A stretch of DNA of 64,000 bases from Frondihabitans sp. PAMC 28766 (lineage in GTDB: Bacteria > Actinomycetota > Actinomycetes > Actinomycetales > Microbacteriaceae), in the NCBI RefSeq assembly GCF_001577365.1, contig NZ_CP014513.1, positions 1,984,001 to 2,048,000 of the forward strand. The letters run 5' to 3'. The notes beneath the pieces are model-generated. The model had not been told where the DNA came from. It did no database searches and saw only the letters and a list, made by a program, of their open reading frames with translations. Positions 25,969 to 36,866 of the stretch are shown piece after piece. Position numbers and translations under genes: made by a program. The stretch's first letter is position 1, and each line of letters starts with the position of its first letter.

Positions 25969-26684
25969 ATGACAGACACCATCACACTCACTGGAATCGT
26001 GGCGACCCCGCCGAAAGACATGCGCACCAATTCGGGCCTGTCGATCTGCAGCTTCCGTCTCGCATCGTCGCAGCGCCGCTACGACCGGGGGCGCAACGAG
26101 TGGGTCGACGGCGAGACGAACTGGTACACCGTCACAGCCTTCCGGCATCTCGCCGACAATGTCGCCAAGTCGCTGGCCAAGGGCGAGCACATCGTCGTCC
26201 TCGGGCGGCTCCGAGTGCGGGCGTGGGAGAACTCCGAGCGTTCGGGTACCACCGTCGAGGTCGACGCGGATGCGATCGGCCACGACCTGCTGTGGGGCAC
26301 CACGGCGTTCACCCGCGTGGTGTCGGCTCGTGCCGCGCCGTCGCCCGAGGGGCAGGGCAGCACGGGGCAGGCGGGGGTGCCGCCCGCGGGGAGCCCCGGC
26401 TCTGGCCTCGGCGCAGGCGCCGGGCTGGGCGCGGGCTCCGGCCTCGGTTCGGGCTTGCGCCGGCGCCTGCCGTTGCGCCGAACTCCGGCCCGGGGGCCCT
26501 GCCGACCGCAGTCGCAGAAGGGGCCCTTCAGCCCGATACGCGCTCGCTCGTGCCGAGCGGGTGGCCTGCGACGTCGCCGGGCGCAGAGCCCGGCGCCTCA
26601 CCCAGCGACGAGGGCGGGCACGAAGGCGACACTGCCCCAGGCGGGCAGGCCTCCTGGCCCGACGAAGTCGAGACACCGTTCTGA
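25969..26684 (+). CDS. ssb: Single-stranded DNA-binding protein with an apparent frameshift
   Basis: The first about 125 residues form an OB-fold SSB (TITLTGIVATPPKDM, NWYTVTAFRHLADNVAKSLAKGEHIVVLGRLRVRAWE). A Gly-rich linker follows. In the starting frame the protein runs on with implausible Arg-rich residues into the next gene. In the other frame the linker continues as a Pro/Ala/Gly-rich tail ending DEVETPF, the classic acidic SSB C-terminal tip that recruits partners. One base appears to be missing around 26410-26465. Either this is an assembly indel in repetitive GC-rich DNA or the gene is truncated. Position before ettA matches the actinobacterial order. Confidence 0.8.
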
Positions 26685-26726
26685 GGCTGCCCGGGTGCTG
26701 CGCCGGTCGGCCCGTAGACTCGACAC

Positions 26727-27221
26727 GTGCCAGTCAGTCCAACGCCCCACCGACGTCGAGCTCTCGCGGCAGTGGGCCTCCTGGCAGCCGTCTCGGTCGC
26801 CGTGCTCAGCGGCTGCACCAGCCACTCGACTCCCACGCCGTCACCCTCGGTGTCGACGCCCGTCGCCGCCCCGACGCCTACGCCGGCGCCGACGATCCCG
26901 TTCGGCGCCACGGCTCCGGCGAGCGTGGCCCTCACACACTTCGACTCGGCTCTCCAAGCTCTCCTGAAGATCAACGGGTCGCCCAACGGCGACACGGTCA
27001 TCGCGACGCTCACGAAGGCCGGCTTCGACAAGAAGTCGATGCAGATCACGCCCGACCAGACCACGATCGGGCGCACCGTCGACTCGATCGAGTTCTCGGT
27101 GCTGTGGCAGGGCAAGACCTGCCTGCTCGGGCAGGTCGGCGCCTCGGGCTACTCGTCGTCGTCGGCACCGGTGCTCAGCACGGGCGCCTGCCTCGTCGGC
27201 ACCACTCGCGCCATCAACTGA
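26727..27221 (+). CDS. Putative lipoprotein of unknown function (DUF6993-like)
   Basis: This 164-residue protein starts at GTG 26727 with a positively charged N-terminus, a hydrophobic stretch and the lipobox SVAVLSGC (Cys30). A Pro/Thr/Ser-rich linker (about 31-65) leads to a small domain (about 68-164) with ALTHFDSALQALLKINGSPNGD, KKSMQITPDQTTIGRTVDSIEFSVLWQGKTCLLGQV and a final ACLVGTTRAIN. The two cysteines of the domain could pair. Similar lipoproteins occur beside ettA in Microbacteriaceae, as far as I recall. The function is unknown. Confidence 0.75.
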   Translation: MPVSPTPHRRRALAAVGLLAAVSVAVLSGCTSHSTPTPSPSVSTPVAAPTPTPAPTIPFGATAPASVALTHFDSALQALLKINGSPNGDTVIATLTKAGFDKKSMQITPDQTTIGRTVDSIEFSVLWQGKTCLLGQVGASGYSSSSAPVLSTGACLVGTTRAIN

Positions 27222-27397
27222 CGCACGGATGCCGTGGTCGAACCACGCGATCCGGTTGGCACCACCGGATTCGCTGGCGCGACCGGGGGTCGCGTGGCGC
27301 GACATCACCGGCTGGCTCGCCAGCCGTTCGCCAGCGGCGTCGCCGAACACCCAGCCGGCGGTCAGCCCGCTTGCGTCCGCCGAATAGACTGGAAGGC

Positions 27398-29080
<1,683 letters not shown>

Positions 29081-29082
29081 GC

Positions 29083-29559
29083 GTGGCACGGCTCCACGTC
29101 CCCACCGTGCTGCGGTGGGGCGACCTCGACGCGTACAGGCACGTGAACAACGCCGAGATGCTGCACCTGCTCGAAGAGGCGCGAATCCAGGCGTTCTGGT
29201 CGGCCGGCGAAGAGTCGGGCGACGACTCGGTGACGCAGATCCTCGACTCGAGCCCCGGCACGCAGACCTGGACACTGATCGCGCGCCAGGAGGTCGAGTA
29301 TCTGGCGCCGATCGCGTACACGCGACTGCCGCTCGACATCCAGCTCTGGATCGGTCACATGGGCGGCGCCAGCCTCGAGATCTACTACGAGGTGTTCTCG
29401 CCGGTGGGTGTCGAGCCGCAGGTGCTGCACACGCGGGCTGCCTCGACGCTGGTGCTGGTCGACGCCACTACGCAGCGCCCGCGCCGCATCGCCGAGGCCG
29501 AGCGCGCGGCCTGGGAGCCCTACGTCGACGAACCTCTCGTCTTCCGCCGCCGCCAGTAG
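29083..29559 (+). CDS. Acyl-CoA thioesterase (4HBT hotdog family)
   Basis: This 158-residue hotdog-fold enzyme has the 4HBT motif RWGDLDAYRHVNNAEMLHLLEEAR with the catalytic Asp/His-type residues, then IARQEVEYLAPIAY and GHMGGASLEIYYEV. It hydrolyses an acyl-CoA thioester; the substrate is unknown. The GTG start lies two bases after ettA. The same ettA-thioesterase neighbourhood occurs in mycobacteria (Rv2477c/Rv2475c). Confidence 0.88.
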   Translation: MARLHVPTVLRWGDLDAYRHVNNAEMLHLLEEARIQAFWSAGEESGDDSVTQILDSSPGTQTWTLIARQEVEYLAPIAYTRLPLDIQLWIGHMGGASLEIYYEVFSPVGVEPQVLHTRAASTLVLVDATTQRPRRIAEAERAAWEPYVDEPLVFRRRQ

Positions 29560-29573
29560 CACTCGCTGCGGTC

Positions 29574-29628
29574 GAGACCTCAGAAAGTGCAGCAGCTTCG
29601 GCCTGACGGTCGTCGATTCTGAGGTCTC
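29574..29628. terminator. Hairpin between convergent thioesterase genes
   Basis: Twelve-base arms (GAGACCTCAGAA at 29574 and its complement at 29617-29628) enclose a 31-base spacer. It lies in the 73-base gap between the convergent stops of two thioesterase genes and probably terminates both. Confidence 0.6.
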
Positions 29629-29632
29629 GCCG

Positions 29633-30526
29633 CTACTCCGAGCGGGGGAGGCGCACCATCCCCTCCTGCGCGACCGACGCCAGCAGCCGCCCTGACCTGT
29701 CGAAGAAGCGCCCCGTGGCAAGCCCCCGGCCGCCCTGCGCCGTCGGCGACTCCATCGCGTACAGCAGCCACTCGTCGGCCCGCCCGGCGCGGTGCCACCA
29801 CATGGCGTGGTCGAGGCTCGCGATCTTCATGCCAGGCCGCGACAGCTCGACGCCGTGCCGCCGCAGAATGGGCTCGAGGATACCGAGGTCGCTGGCGTAA
29901 AGCAGCGCCGCCTGGTGGATCAGCGGGTCGTCGGGCAGCCGCCCCACCGTCTTCATCCAGAGGGCCTGATGCGCGACGTGCTCGCCCTCGACGCGGAGGA
30001 AGAGCGACGACGGGATGTGCCGGATGTCGAAGGGGCGCCCGTGAGCCCAGAACTGGGCGGCAGGATGCGAGATCCCGGCCAGCGTGTCGGCCATCGTCGG
30101 CAGCGACTCCGGGTCGGCGAGCCCGTCCGGCATCTCCGTCTCGTGGTCGATCCCCTCGTCGATGGTCTGGAAGGACGACATCGTCGTCATGATCGGCACC
30201 CCGCCCTGGAGGGCTTCGGTGCGGCGCGACGCGAACGAGCGACCGTCGTGGCTGCGGTCGACGTGGAACTCGATGGGCTGCTCGATCTTGCCGGCGCGGA
30301 GGAAGTACGCGTGCATGGAGTGCACGGCCTTCTCGCTCGGCACGGTCGTCGCCGCGGCGAGCAGCGACTGGGCCAGCACCTGGCCGCCGAAGACGCGGCC
30401 GTTCGGCATCCACTGGCTGGGAGCGGCGAACTCGTCGGCGAGGGCGCCCGGGGTCAGGGTCAGAGCGCCGAGCAGGTCGGCGAGGGGTTCGTCAGGGGCA
30501 GCGGAGTGCGCCGTCGCATCGTTCAT
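29633..30526 (-). CDS. tesB: Acyl-CoA thioesterase II (TesB family)
   Basis: This 297-residue protein has the double-hotdog TesB layout. The first half shows MPNGRVFGGQVLAQSLLAA and VHSMHAYFLRAGKIEQPIEFHV-type residues; the second half shows LDHAMWWHRAGRADEWLLYAMESP and RFFDRSGRLLASVAQEGMVR. The late Asp (SLDHA) and QEG are the usual catalytic neighbourhood. It hydrolyses medium- to long-chain acyl-CoA. The ATG at 30526 is chosen as it gives the family's start; a further upstream ATG at 30598 would add 24 unlikely residues. Confidence 0.93.
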   Translation of the reverse strand: MNDATAHSAAPDEPLADLLGALTLTPGALADEFAAPSQWMPNGRVFGGQVLAQSLLAAATTVPSEKAVHSMHAYFLRAGKIEQPIEFHVDRSHDGRSFASRRTEALQGGVPIMTTMSSFQTIDEGIDHETEMPDGLADPESLPTMADTLAGISHPAAQFWAHGRPFDIRHIPSSLFLRVEGEHVAHQALWMKTVGRLPDDPLIHQAALLYASDLGILEPILRRHGVELSRPGMKIASLDHAMWWHRAGRADEWLLYAMESPTAQGGRGLATGRFFDRSGRLLASVAQEGMVRLPRSE

Positions 30527-30547
30527 CAGCGGTAGTTTAGAGGGCCG

Positions 30548-31281
30548 ATGAACACTGCCTTCCGCCTCCCCGACTCCCTGTCGCTCGACGACCTCCACAC
30601 CTTCCTCGGAGGGCGGCCGCGGTCGACGACGGTGCGGTGCGCCTCATCGGCACACGCCCCGCTGCAGCAGGCGACGGGGGAGTGCTGGCCGCGTACGTCG
30701 GCATCCTGTCGCCCGCGGGCATTCTCGACTCGAGCCCTACCGTGCTGGGCCTCCGCACCTACGCGCTGGCGCCGGCCGAGCCCGACGCCGCCCACCAGCC
30801 CGACTCCGCCCGCGAGCGTCAGGGCACCTTCGACGCCGTCGTGCCGCTGCGGGCCGTGATCGAGCGCACGACGAGACTCCGCAACGAGGTGGTCGACCCG
30901 ACCGCCCCGGTGAGCGTGCCGATCCCGCCCGCCGTCACCGCCGCATCCTGGGCCGCGATCTCGCCGCCGCGCGGCGGATGGGCTGTGCAGGGCTCCGTGG
31001 AGACGAGTGTGTTCGAGAGGGTGGCGAAGGCCGGGATCGACGAGGTGGCCGAGGTGATCCCCACGGGCACTGGCGAGCAGATCGTGCAGCGGGTGCGCTC
31101 CGGGGTCTGGTCGCGCGAGATCGATGGCGCACCGGGTGTGCCGGCCGGTGCCGCGTTCGCGGCGCTCACCCTGGGCTTCCTCGCACCCGAAGAGGCTGTG
31201 CGGGTGTTCTCGGTCGGCTCGTGGACGCGCCTCAGCACCAGTCGGGGGCACGTCCTCGTCAAGCGTCGCGGCCTGCTGTAG
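30548..31281 (+). CDS. Conserved hypothetical protein with an apparent frameshift
   Basis: The start MNTAFRLPDSLSLDDLHTFLG is in one frame and the rest, RAAAVDDGAVRLIGTRP onward to the stop at 31281, is in another; the switch is near 30608-30613 and one base appears to be missing. Joined, the protein has about 244 residues with no signal or membrane segment. It has a mixed alpha/beta look (VLAAYVGILSPAGILDSSP, FDAVVPLRAVIERTTR, VRVFSVGSWTRLSTSRGHVLVKRRGLL). The family is not named, but its neighbours suggest a conserved Micrococcales gene. A GTG at 30637 could restart the second frame. Confidence 0.65.
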
Positions 31282-31320
31282 CCGGGAGGCCTCCAGGCGC
31301 CCCCGACTACCGTCGAGAGC

Positions 31321-32178
31321 ATGACGATTCTGCTCACCGGTGCTACCGGTTTCATCGGCTCCGCTGTCCTTCGTGCTCTCGTGGCGAAGGGCCACGACGT
31401 CGTCGCCCTCGTGCGCACCGACGAGAAGGCGAGGGCCGTCGAGGCCCTCGGCGCCCGGCCCGTTGTCGGCGACATCACCGATACCGCCCTGCTCGAGAGC
31501 CTCGTCGTGGGGGCCGACGGCGTCATCCACACGGCATCGCCGGGCGACGCGACGAGCGCGACCGTCGATTCCGACCTCGTGGACGTCGTGATCCGGGCGA
31601 CCGCCGGCCGTGACACCCCATACGTCCACACCAGCGGCATCTGGATCTTCGGCTCGGGCTCCGACCTCGTCGAGACAAGCACTCTGCAGCCGCTGCCGAT
31701 CACGGGCTGGCGGGTCGACATCGAGAAGCGCCTCCGAGACTCCGACGTGAACTCGACTGTCATCGCGCCGGCAATCGTCTACGGCCACGGTACGGGCATC
31801 CCGTCGATGCTCATCGGCGAGGGCGAGATCCTCCTCGTCGGCGACGGCTCGCAGCACTGGACGACAGTCGACGTCGACGACCTGGCCGACCTGTACGTGC
31901 TTGCTCTTGAAGCCGCTGCTTCCGACGAGTACTCCCTCGCGGCCTCCGGGCAGAACCCGACCGTGCTCGAGCTCGGCGAGGCCGCGGCGCGCGGTCGCAG
32001 GTGGCCCGTCGTGCCCGAGACCGACGACTCCGCCCGAGGCCGCTTCGGCGAGGCCTTCGCCGATGCGCTGCTGCTCGACCAACAGGCCACCGGCGCGCAC
32101 GCTCGCGAGACCCTCGGCTGGGCACCGCACCGCCCGTCGCTCGCCGACGAGCTCGAGCGCGGCAGCTACCTGGCCTGA
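31321..32178 (+). CDS. NAD-dependent epimerase/dehydratase (extended SDR)
   Basis: This 285-residue protein starts with the Rossmann motif MTILLTGATGFIGSAVLRALVAKGH, followed by DIT and HTASPGD cofactor and substrate elements. A YVHTSGIWIFGSG segment and VYGHGTGIPSM follow. The usual YxxxK pair is not clear, so catalysis of the standard type is uncertain; it may be an NmrA-like or reductase relative. The substrate is unknown. Confidence 0.8.
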   Translation: MTILLTGATGFIGSAVLRALVAKGHDVVALVRTDEKARAVEALGARPVVGDITDTALLESLVVGADGVIHTASPGDATSATVDSDLVDVVIRATAGRDTPYVHTSGIWIFGSGSDLVETSTLQPLPITGWRVDIEKRLRDSDVNSTVIAPAIVYGHGTGIPSMLIGEGEILLVGDGSQHWTTVDVDDLADLYVLALEAAASDEYSLAASGQNPTVLELGEAAARGRRWPVVPETDDSARGRFGEAFADALLLDQQATGAHARETLGWAPHRPSLADELERGSYLA

Positions 32179-32196
32179 GCTGGGGCGCCCGCAGGG

Positions 32197-32691
32197 CTAC
32201 TCGCCGAAGCTGTTGACCATCGCGTGGGCGGCCCGCTCGAGGTAGCCCCACAGGGTCGCGTCGTCGAGCGGGCTCAAGCCGAGCGAGTCGACGGCCTCGC
32301 GCATGTGCACGAGCCACCGGTCGCGGGCGGCCGGGGTGATCGTGAAGGGCTGGTGCCGCATGCGCAGGCGCGGGTGCCCGCGCTCGTCGCTGTACGTCGT
32401 CGGCCCGCCCCAGTACTGCTCGAGAAACCCGGTGAGCCTCTGAATCGCCCCTTCGAGGTCATCCTGCGGGTACATCGGCCAGATCAGCGGGTCGGTCTGC
32501 ACGCCCGCGTAGAACGTCCGCACGAGTCGTTCGAACGTCGGCCGCCCGCCGATCTGCCGCCAGAAGTTGCCCTGGGCGGCGTCGTCGCCGAGCCCGCCCC
32601 GCACGGTGACCGGTTGCGCGGAGGCCGGCCCCAGGCCGAGCGACGGGCGCTCGGGCGAGGCGGCAGGATCGGGAGTGCTCGCGTCGGTCAT
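32197..32691 (-). CDS. glbO: Group II truncated haemoglobin
   Basis: This 164-residue globin has a disordered N-terminus and then the 2-over-2 fold: FWRQIGGRPTFERLVRTFYAGVQTDPLIWPMYP, LTGFLEQYWGGPTTYSDERGHPRLRMRH with the proximal His, and ITPAARDRWLVHMREAVDSL with the group II Trp. GlbO-type proteins bind oxygen and may detoxify peroxide or NO. Its stop side abuts the epimerase; its start overlaps the mscS stop (ATGA), so both are co-transcribed. Confidence 0.93.
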   Translation of the reverse strand: MTDASTPDPAASPERPSLGLGPASAQPVTVRGGLGDDAAQGNFWRQIGGRPTFERLVRTFYAGVQTDPLIWPMYPQDDLEGAIQRLTGFLEQYWGGPTTYSDERGHPRLRMRHQPFTITPAARDRWLVHMREAVDSLGLSPLDDATLWGYLERAAHAMVNSFGE

Positions 32692-34013
32692 GCCCCATCC
32701 TCTCCCGACGGGCGAGGCGCGCGCGGCGCACGAGACTGCTTCGGAGGCACCGGCCCCGGCGCCCCCGGCGGCGGCACGTTGATCCGCGGGCCCGGCCCCT
32801 GCGCGGACCCGGGTGCCTGCTCGGACCCGGGTGCCTGCTCTGAGCCGGGTGCCTGAGCGGAGCCGGGTGCCTGAGCGGAGCCGGGTGCGGGAGGCTGCGG
32901 GACGGACCTCGGATCCTGCCGCCCGCTCGGAATCGGCTTCGTGGCCGCAGCGGCTCTAGACGTCGGAGTCGCAGCCGGACCGGCCGCGGGCCTCCGCCCG
33001 CGCCCCTTCGTCACGGGCACCGGGGCCGTCTCGACGGGGCGTGCGCCGCGCACGGAGGTGGCCTCGTCGAATCCTGTCAGCACGACGCTCGTCAGAGAGG
33101 GCAGCGTGATGTCCATCTCGTCCATGGCTCTCTTGATGCGCATGCGCAGCTCGCGCGCCACGTTGTCCTTCTCGGCCGAGCGGGTCCGGACGACCAGGCG
33201 GATGACCAGAGCCGACTCCGAGATCGACTCGAGGCCCCACAGCTCGGGCTTCTCGACGATGCGCGTCTTCCAGCGCGGCTCGGTCGCGAGCGCCGTCGCG
33301 GTCTTCAGCATCGCCGCCTCGACCTCGTCGATGTCGACGTCGTACGGCACAGCCGTGTCGAGCACGACGCGTGACCAGCCCTGCGACATGTTGCCCACGC
33401 GCAGGATCTGCCCGTTCGGCACGAACCACAGCGTCCCGTTCACGTCGCGCACCTGCGTGACACGGATGCCGACCGACTCGACCATGCCCGTCGCCAACCC
33501 GACGTCGACGATGTCGCCGACCCCGAGCTGATCCTCGGCCACCATGAACAGCCCCGACAGCATGTCTTTGACGACGCTCTGCGCGCCGAACGCGAGGCCG
33601 GCGGCGATGACGCCTGCGGCGCTGACGAGGCCGACGACGCTGACGTCGAGCTCGCTCAGGATGCTGGTCAGTGCGATCACGACGAGCACGACGGTGACGA
33701 CGTTCTGCAGCACGCTGCCGAGGGTGCGCGTGCGCTGCACGACCCGGACGGCCTGCAGAGGGGATGCGACGAGGGCTTGGGTGTCGTCGACGTGCTGCTT
33801 CTTCTTCACGCCGCTGACGATCTGGTCGACGACGCGGCGGATCACGATCAGGGCGATGACGCGGAGGATGATCGCGCCGAGGACGATCGCCGCGACAGTG
33901 ATCGGGACGTGCCAGACCGTCCAGAAGTCTTTGGCCCCCGCGGCGACCGCGGCTGGGACGCCGGTGGAGGTCGGGGTGGCAGCGGCCTGGAGGTGGAGGA
34001 TCATCCGAACCAT
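32688..34013 (-). CDS. Small-conductance mechanosensitive channel family protein
   Basis: This 441-residue protein has three hydrophobic helices (about 25-55, 108-135, 135-165), the third glycine/alanine-rich pore helix AAGVIAAGLAFGAQSVVKDMLSG, and a soluble beta domain with DIVDVGLATGMVESVGIRVTQVRD and VPNGQILRVGN typical of MscS. It releases osmolytes on hypo-osmotic shock. The long C-terminal tail ends with repeats of PGSAQA. Translational coupling to glbO is by overlap. Confidence 0.9.
   Translation of the reverse strand: MVRMILHLQAAATPTSTGVPAAVAAGAKDFWTVWHVPITVAAIVLGAIILRVIALIVIRRVVDQIVSGVKKKQHVDDTQALVASPLQAVRVVQRTRTLGSVLQNVVTVVLVVIALTSILSELDVSVVGLVSAAGVIAAGLAFGAQSVVKDMLSGLFMVAEDQLGVGDIVDVGLATGMVESVGIRVTQVRDVNGTLWFVPNGQILRVGNMSQGWSRVVLDTAVPYDVDIDEVEAAMLKTATALATEPRWKTRIVEKPELWGLESISESALVIRLVVRTRSAEKDNVARELRMRIKRAMDEMDITLPSLTSVVLTGFDEATSVRGARPVETAPVPVTKGRGRRPAAGPAATPTSRAAAATKPIPSGRQDPRSVPQPPAPGSAQAPGSAQAPGSEQAPGSEQAPGSAQGPGPRINVPPPGAPGPVPPKQSRAPRAPRPSGEDGA
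32801..32892. repeat. 18-bp in-frame tandem repeat (five copies) in the MscS tail
   Basis: Units close to gcggagccgggtgcctga repeat directly with single-base differences and encode PGSAQA or PGSEQA on the minus strand. There are no spacers. Confidence 0.9.
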
Positions 34014-34101
34014 GCTAGGTGCGGAGACGATCCGAACCCTGACCGCGCGCTCGGCGTGGGCCGAATGCGCCCGGCACGCTCCCCGACCACGTGACGAGAG
34101 A

Positions 34102-34167
34102 AGTCCGGTCGATTTCCGTCAGAACGGTCGGTGTGAACCCGCCGTTTTGCGCGAAATCGACCGGACT
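34102..34167. terminator. Long-armed hairpin downstream of pepN
   Basis: Arms AGTCCGGTCGATTTC at 34102-34116 and their exact complement at 34153-34167 are extended inward by AACGG/CCGTT. It is between the end of pepN (34185) and the start of the mscS gene, both leftward, so it likely terminates pepN. Confidence 0.65.
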
Positions 34168-34184
34168 CCGATCAGACCGCAGGA

Positions 34185-36737
34185 TCAGCTGTCGGCGGCC
34201 TGCACGCGCAGCGCCCGCTCGGTGCCGGCGACACTCTCGGCCACGATGCGTCGCAGCGCGGGGGTGTCGGGGTTTGTGCCGAGCCAGTCGGTGGCAGCCG
34301 CGACGAGCGCCTCGTTCGCGAGGCCTGCCGGGTAGAGCCCCGACACGAGCGTGTCGGCGATGTGGTAGCTGCGCGACTCCCAGATGCCGGTCAGCGACTC
34401 GAAGTATCGCGCCACGACGGGCTCGAGGATCGCCGGGTCGTTCGTGTGCTGGAAGCCCATGGCGGTCGAGCGCACGATGGCGTTCGGCTTGTCGGCCGCG
34501 TCGACGATCGACGCGAACGCCGCGAGCTTCGCCTCGCTCGTCGGGATGGTCGCGCGAGCGCGAGCCGCCGACTGGGCACCGTTGGCCGTGTTGTCCGCCT
34601 CGAGGGCGGCGTCGATCTCAGCAGCACCGGCGCGGGCGACGAGCACGAGGCCCTCGAGCAGCTCCCAGCGAAGGTCGGTGTCGATCACGAGGCCGTCGAG
34701 CGTGATGCTGCCATCGATCAGACCCTGGAGGGCGTCGCCGTGAGCCTCGGTGGAGGGGATCGCGGCGAAGAACTTCACGAACTGGAACTGCGCGTCGGTG
34801 CCGGCCTCGGCCGCCTGCGCGAGCGACCAGAGCGCGTCTCCGACGCGAGTGATCGTCTCGGCGCGTTTGGCGGGGGCGACGTACGAGCGCGCGGCCTGCA
34901 GCAGCTGCGACAGCGTCGTGCGGATGGTGGTCGACTCGGTCTCGGTCGCGATGTTCGAGAGCACGAGGTCGACGTAGGCCGAGGCGGGCGTCTCGGCGTC
35001 GCGCGTGGCATCCCAGACCGACCCCCAGACGAGCGCCCGGGCCAGCGGGCTCTTGATCTTCGACAGGTGTTGGATCGCGGTCGCTAGCGAGCCCTCGTCG
35101 AGACGGACCTTCGCGTAGGCGAGGTCGTCGTCGTTCACGAGCACGAGGGCCGACTTGGCCAGGCCGACGAGGTCGGGCACCTCGGTGCGCTCGCCGTCGA
35201 CGTCGATCTCGACGCGGTGGGTGCGCTCGAGCGCGTCCTCGGCGATGGGGCCTGCGCCGGTGAGGTCGTAGAGGCCGATGGCGAGGCGGTGCGGGCGGAT
35301 CGTCGGGTAGTCGGCCGGGGCTGTCTGCACGATCGTGAACTTCGTGATGAGGTCGCCGTCGGTCTCGATCTCGGGGCGCAGAGTGTTGACTCCGGCCGTC
35401 TCGAGCCACAGCTTCGACCAGCTCGTCAGCTCGCGGCCACTGGTGACCTCGAGTTCGGCGAGCAGATCCGACAGCTCGGTGTTCGAGTGGTGATGCTTTT
35501 TGAAGTACGCGGCGACGCCGGCGTAGAAGGCGTCGATGCCGACCCAGGCGACCAGCTGCTTCAGCACCGACCCGCCCTTGGCGTAGGTGATGCCGTCGAA
35601 GTTGACCTGCACGTCTTCGAGGTCGTTGATCGTGGCGACGACCGGGTGCGTCGAGGGCAGCTGGTCCTGGCGGTAGGCCCAACTCTTCTCCATGGCCTGG
35701 AAGGTCGTCCACGCCTCGGTCCACTCGGTGGCCTCTGCCGTCGAGATGGTCGACGCCCACTCGGCGAACGACTCGTTCAGCCAGAGGTCGTTCCACCACT
35801 TCATGGTGACGAGGTCGCCGAACCACATGTGCGCGAGCTCGTGCAGGATCGTGACGACCCGGCGCTCCTTGATCGCGTCGGTCACCTTGCTGCGGAAGAC
35901 GTAGGTCTCGGTGAACGTGACCGCGCCCGCGTTCTCCATCGCCCCGGCATTGAACTCGGGCACGAAGAGCTGGTCGTACTTGTCGAACGGGTAGGGGTAG
36001 TCGAACTTCTCTTCGTAGTAGGCGAAGCCCTGGCGGGTCTTGTCGAAGATGTAGTCGGCGTCCATGAACTCCGACAGCGACTTGCGCGTGAAGATGCCGA
36101 GGGGGATCTCGCGGCCGTCCGACGACGTCAGAGCGGAGCGCACGACGTCGTACGGGCCGGCGACGATCGCGGTGATGTAGCTCGACAGGATCGGGGTCGG
36201 TGCGAACTCGTAGGTCGCCTTGTCTCCGTCGACGGTCGGCTCGGGCGTGATCGAGTTCGACACGACCTCCCAGCGCGAAGGCGCCGTGATCGTGAACTGG
36301 AACGTCGCCTTGAGGTCGGGCTGCTCGAAGACCGCGAACACTCGGCGGCTGTCGGGCACCTCGAACTGCGAGTAGAGGTAGACCTCGCCGTCGACCGGGT
36401 CGACGAAGCGGTGCAGGCCCTCGCCGGTGTTCGTGTACTCGGCGTCGGCGACGACGGTGAGCACGTTGTGCGCGGCGAGCCCGTCGAGCTGGATGCGGAT
36501 GCCGTCGCTGACCGTCGCAGCGTCGAGGGCCGCCCCGTTCAGCGTGATCGAGTGGACGGTGCGCGTGAAGGCGTCGATGAAGGTGGAGGCCCCCTCGGTC
36601 GCGTCGAACGTGACCGTGGTCGTGCTGCCGAAGACCTCGTCGCCCCGCGTCAGGTCGAGATCGACCACGTACGACTCGACGTCGAGGATGCTCTTGCGCT
36701 CTTGCGCCTCGATCCGGGTGAGGTTCTCTCCTGGCAC
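34185..36737 (-). CDS. pepN: Aminopeptidase N (M1 family)
   Basis: This 850-residue zinc aminopeptidase removes N-terminal residues from peptides in the cytoplasm. GAMEN (265-269) and HELAHMWFGD (299-308, zinc ligands His299/His303 and a downstream Glu in LNESFAEW) are intact. A late ERAP1-C-like helical domain fills about 500-850. The GTG at 36737 is preceded by AGGAGGAG at good distance. Its neighbours match the mycobacterial pepN (Rv2467) region. Confidence 0.96.
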   Translation of the reverse strand: MPGENLTRIEAQERKSILDVESYVVDLDLTRGDEVFGSTTTVTFDATEGASTFIDAFTRTVHSITLNGAALDAATVSDGIRIQLDGLAAHNVLTVVADAEYTNTGEGLHRFVDPVDGEVYLYSQFEVPDSRRVFAVFEQPDLKATFQFTITAPSRWEVVSNSITPEPTVDGDKATYEFAPTPILSSYITAIVAGPYDVVRSALTSSDGREIPLGIFTRKSLSEFMDADYIFDKTRQGFAYYEEKFDYPYPFDKYDQLFVPEFNAGAMENAGAVTFTETYVFRSKVTDAIKERRVVTILHELAHMWFGDLVTMKWWNDLWLNESFAEWASTISTAEATEWTEAWTTFQAMEKSWAYRQDQLPSTHPVVATINDLEDVQVNFDGITYAKGGSVLKQLVAWVGIDAFYAGVAAYFKKHHHSNTELSDLLAELEVTSGRELTSWSKLWLETAGVNTLRPEIETDGDLITKFTIVQTAPADYPTIRPHRLAIGLYDLTGAGPIAEDALERTHRVEIDVDGERTEVPDLVGLAKSALVLVNDDDLAYAKVRLDEGSLATAIQHLSKIKSPLARALVWGSVWDATRDAETPASAYVDLVLSNIATETESTTIRTTLSQLLQAARSYVAPAKRAETITRVGDALWSLAQAAEAGTDAQFQFVKFFAAIPSTEAHGDALQGLIDGSITLDGLVIDTDLRWELLEGLVLVARAGAAEIDAALEADNTANGAQSAARARATIPTSEAKLAAFASIVDAADKPNAIVRSTAMGFQHTNDPAILEPVVARYFESLTGIWESRSYHIADTLVSGLYPAGLANEALVAAATDWLGTNPDTPALRRIVAESVAGTERALRVQAADS

Positions 36738-36866
36738 TGGTGCTCCTCCTGAGGTAACGGTTCGGCCGTCGTCGGCCCGGGCTTCTGGCCCTCATCAACA
36801 CTACCGGCGCGTGTAGCCCTCGCTCGGGTTATCCCCAGGCCCGCGGCTCACTCGTAGGCTGATGTC

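Noticed and set aside
26685..26967. Extension of SSB into the lipoprotein gene
   Set aside because: The frame is Arg/Ser-rich after the linker and overlaps a clear lipoprotein start; the SSB tip is found in the other frame.
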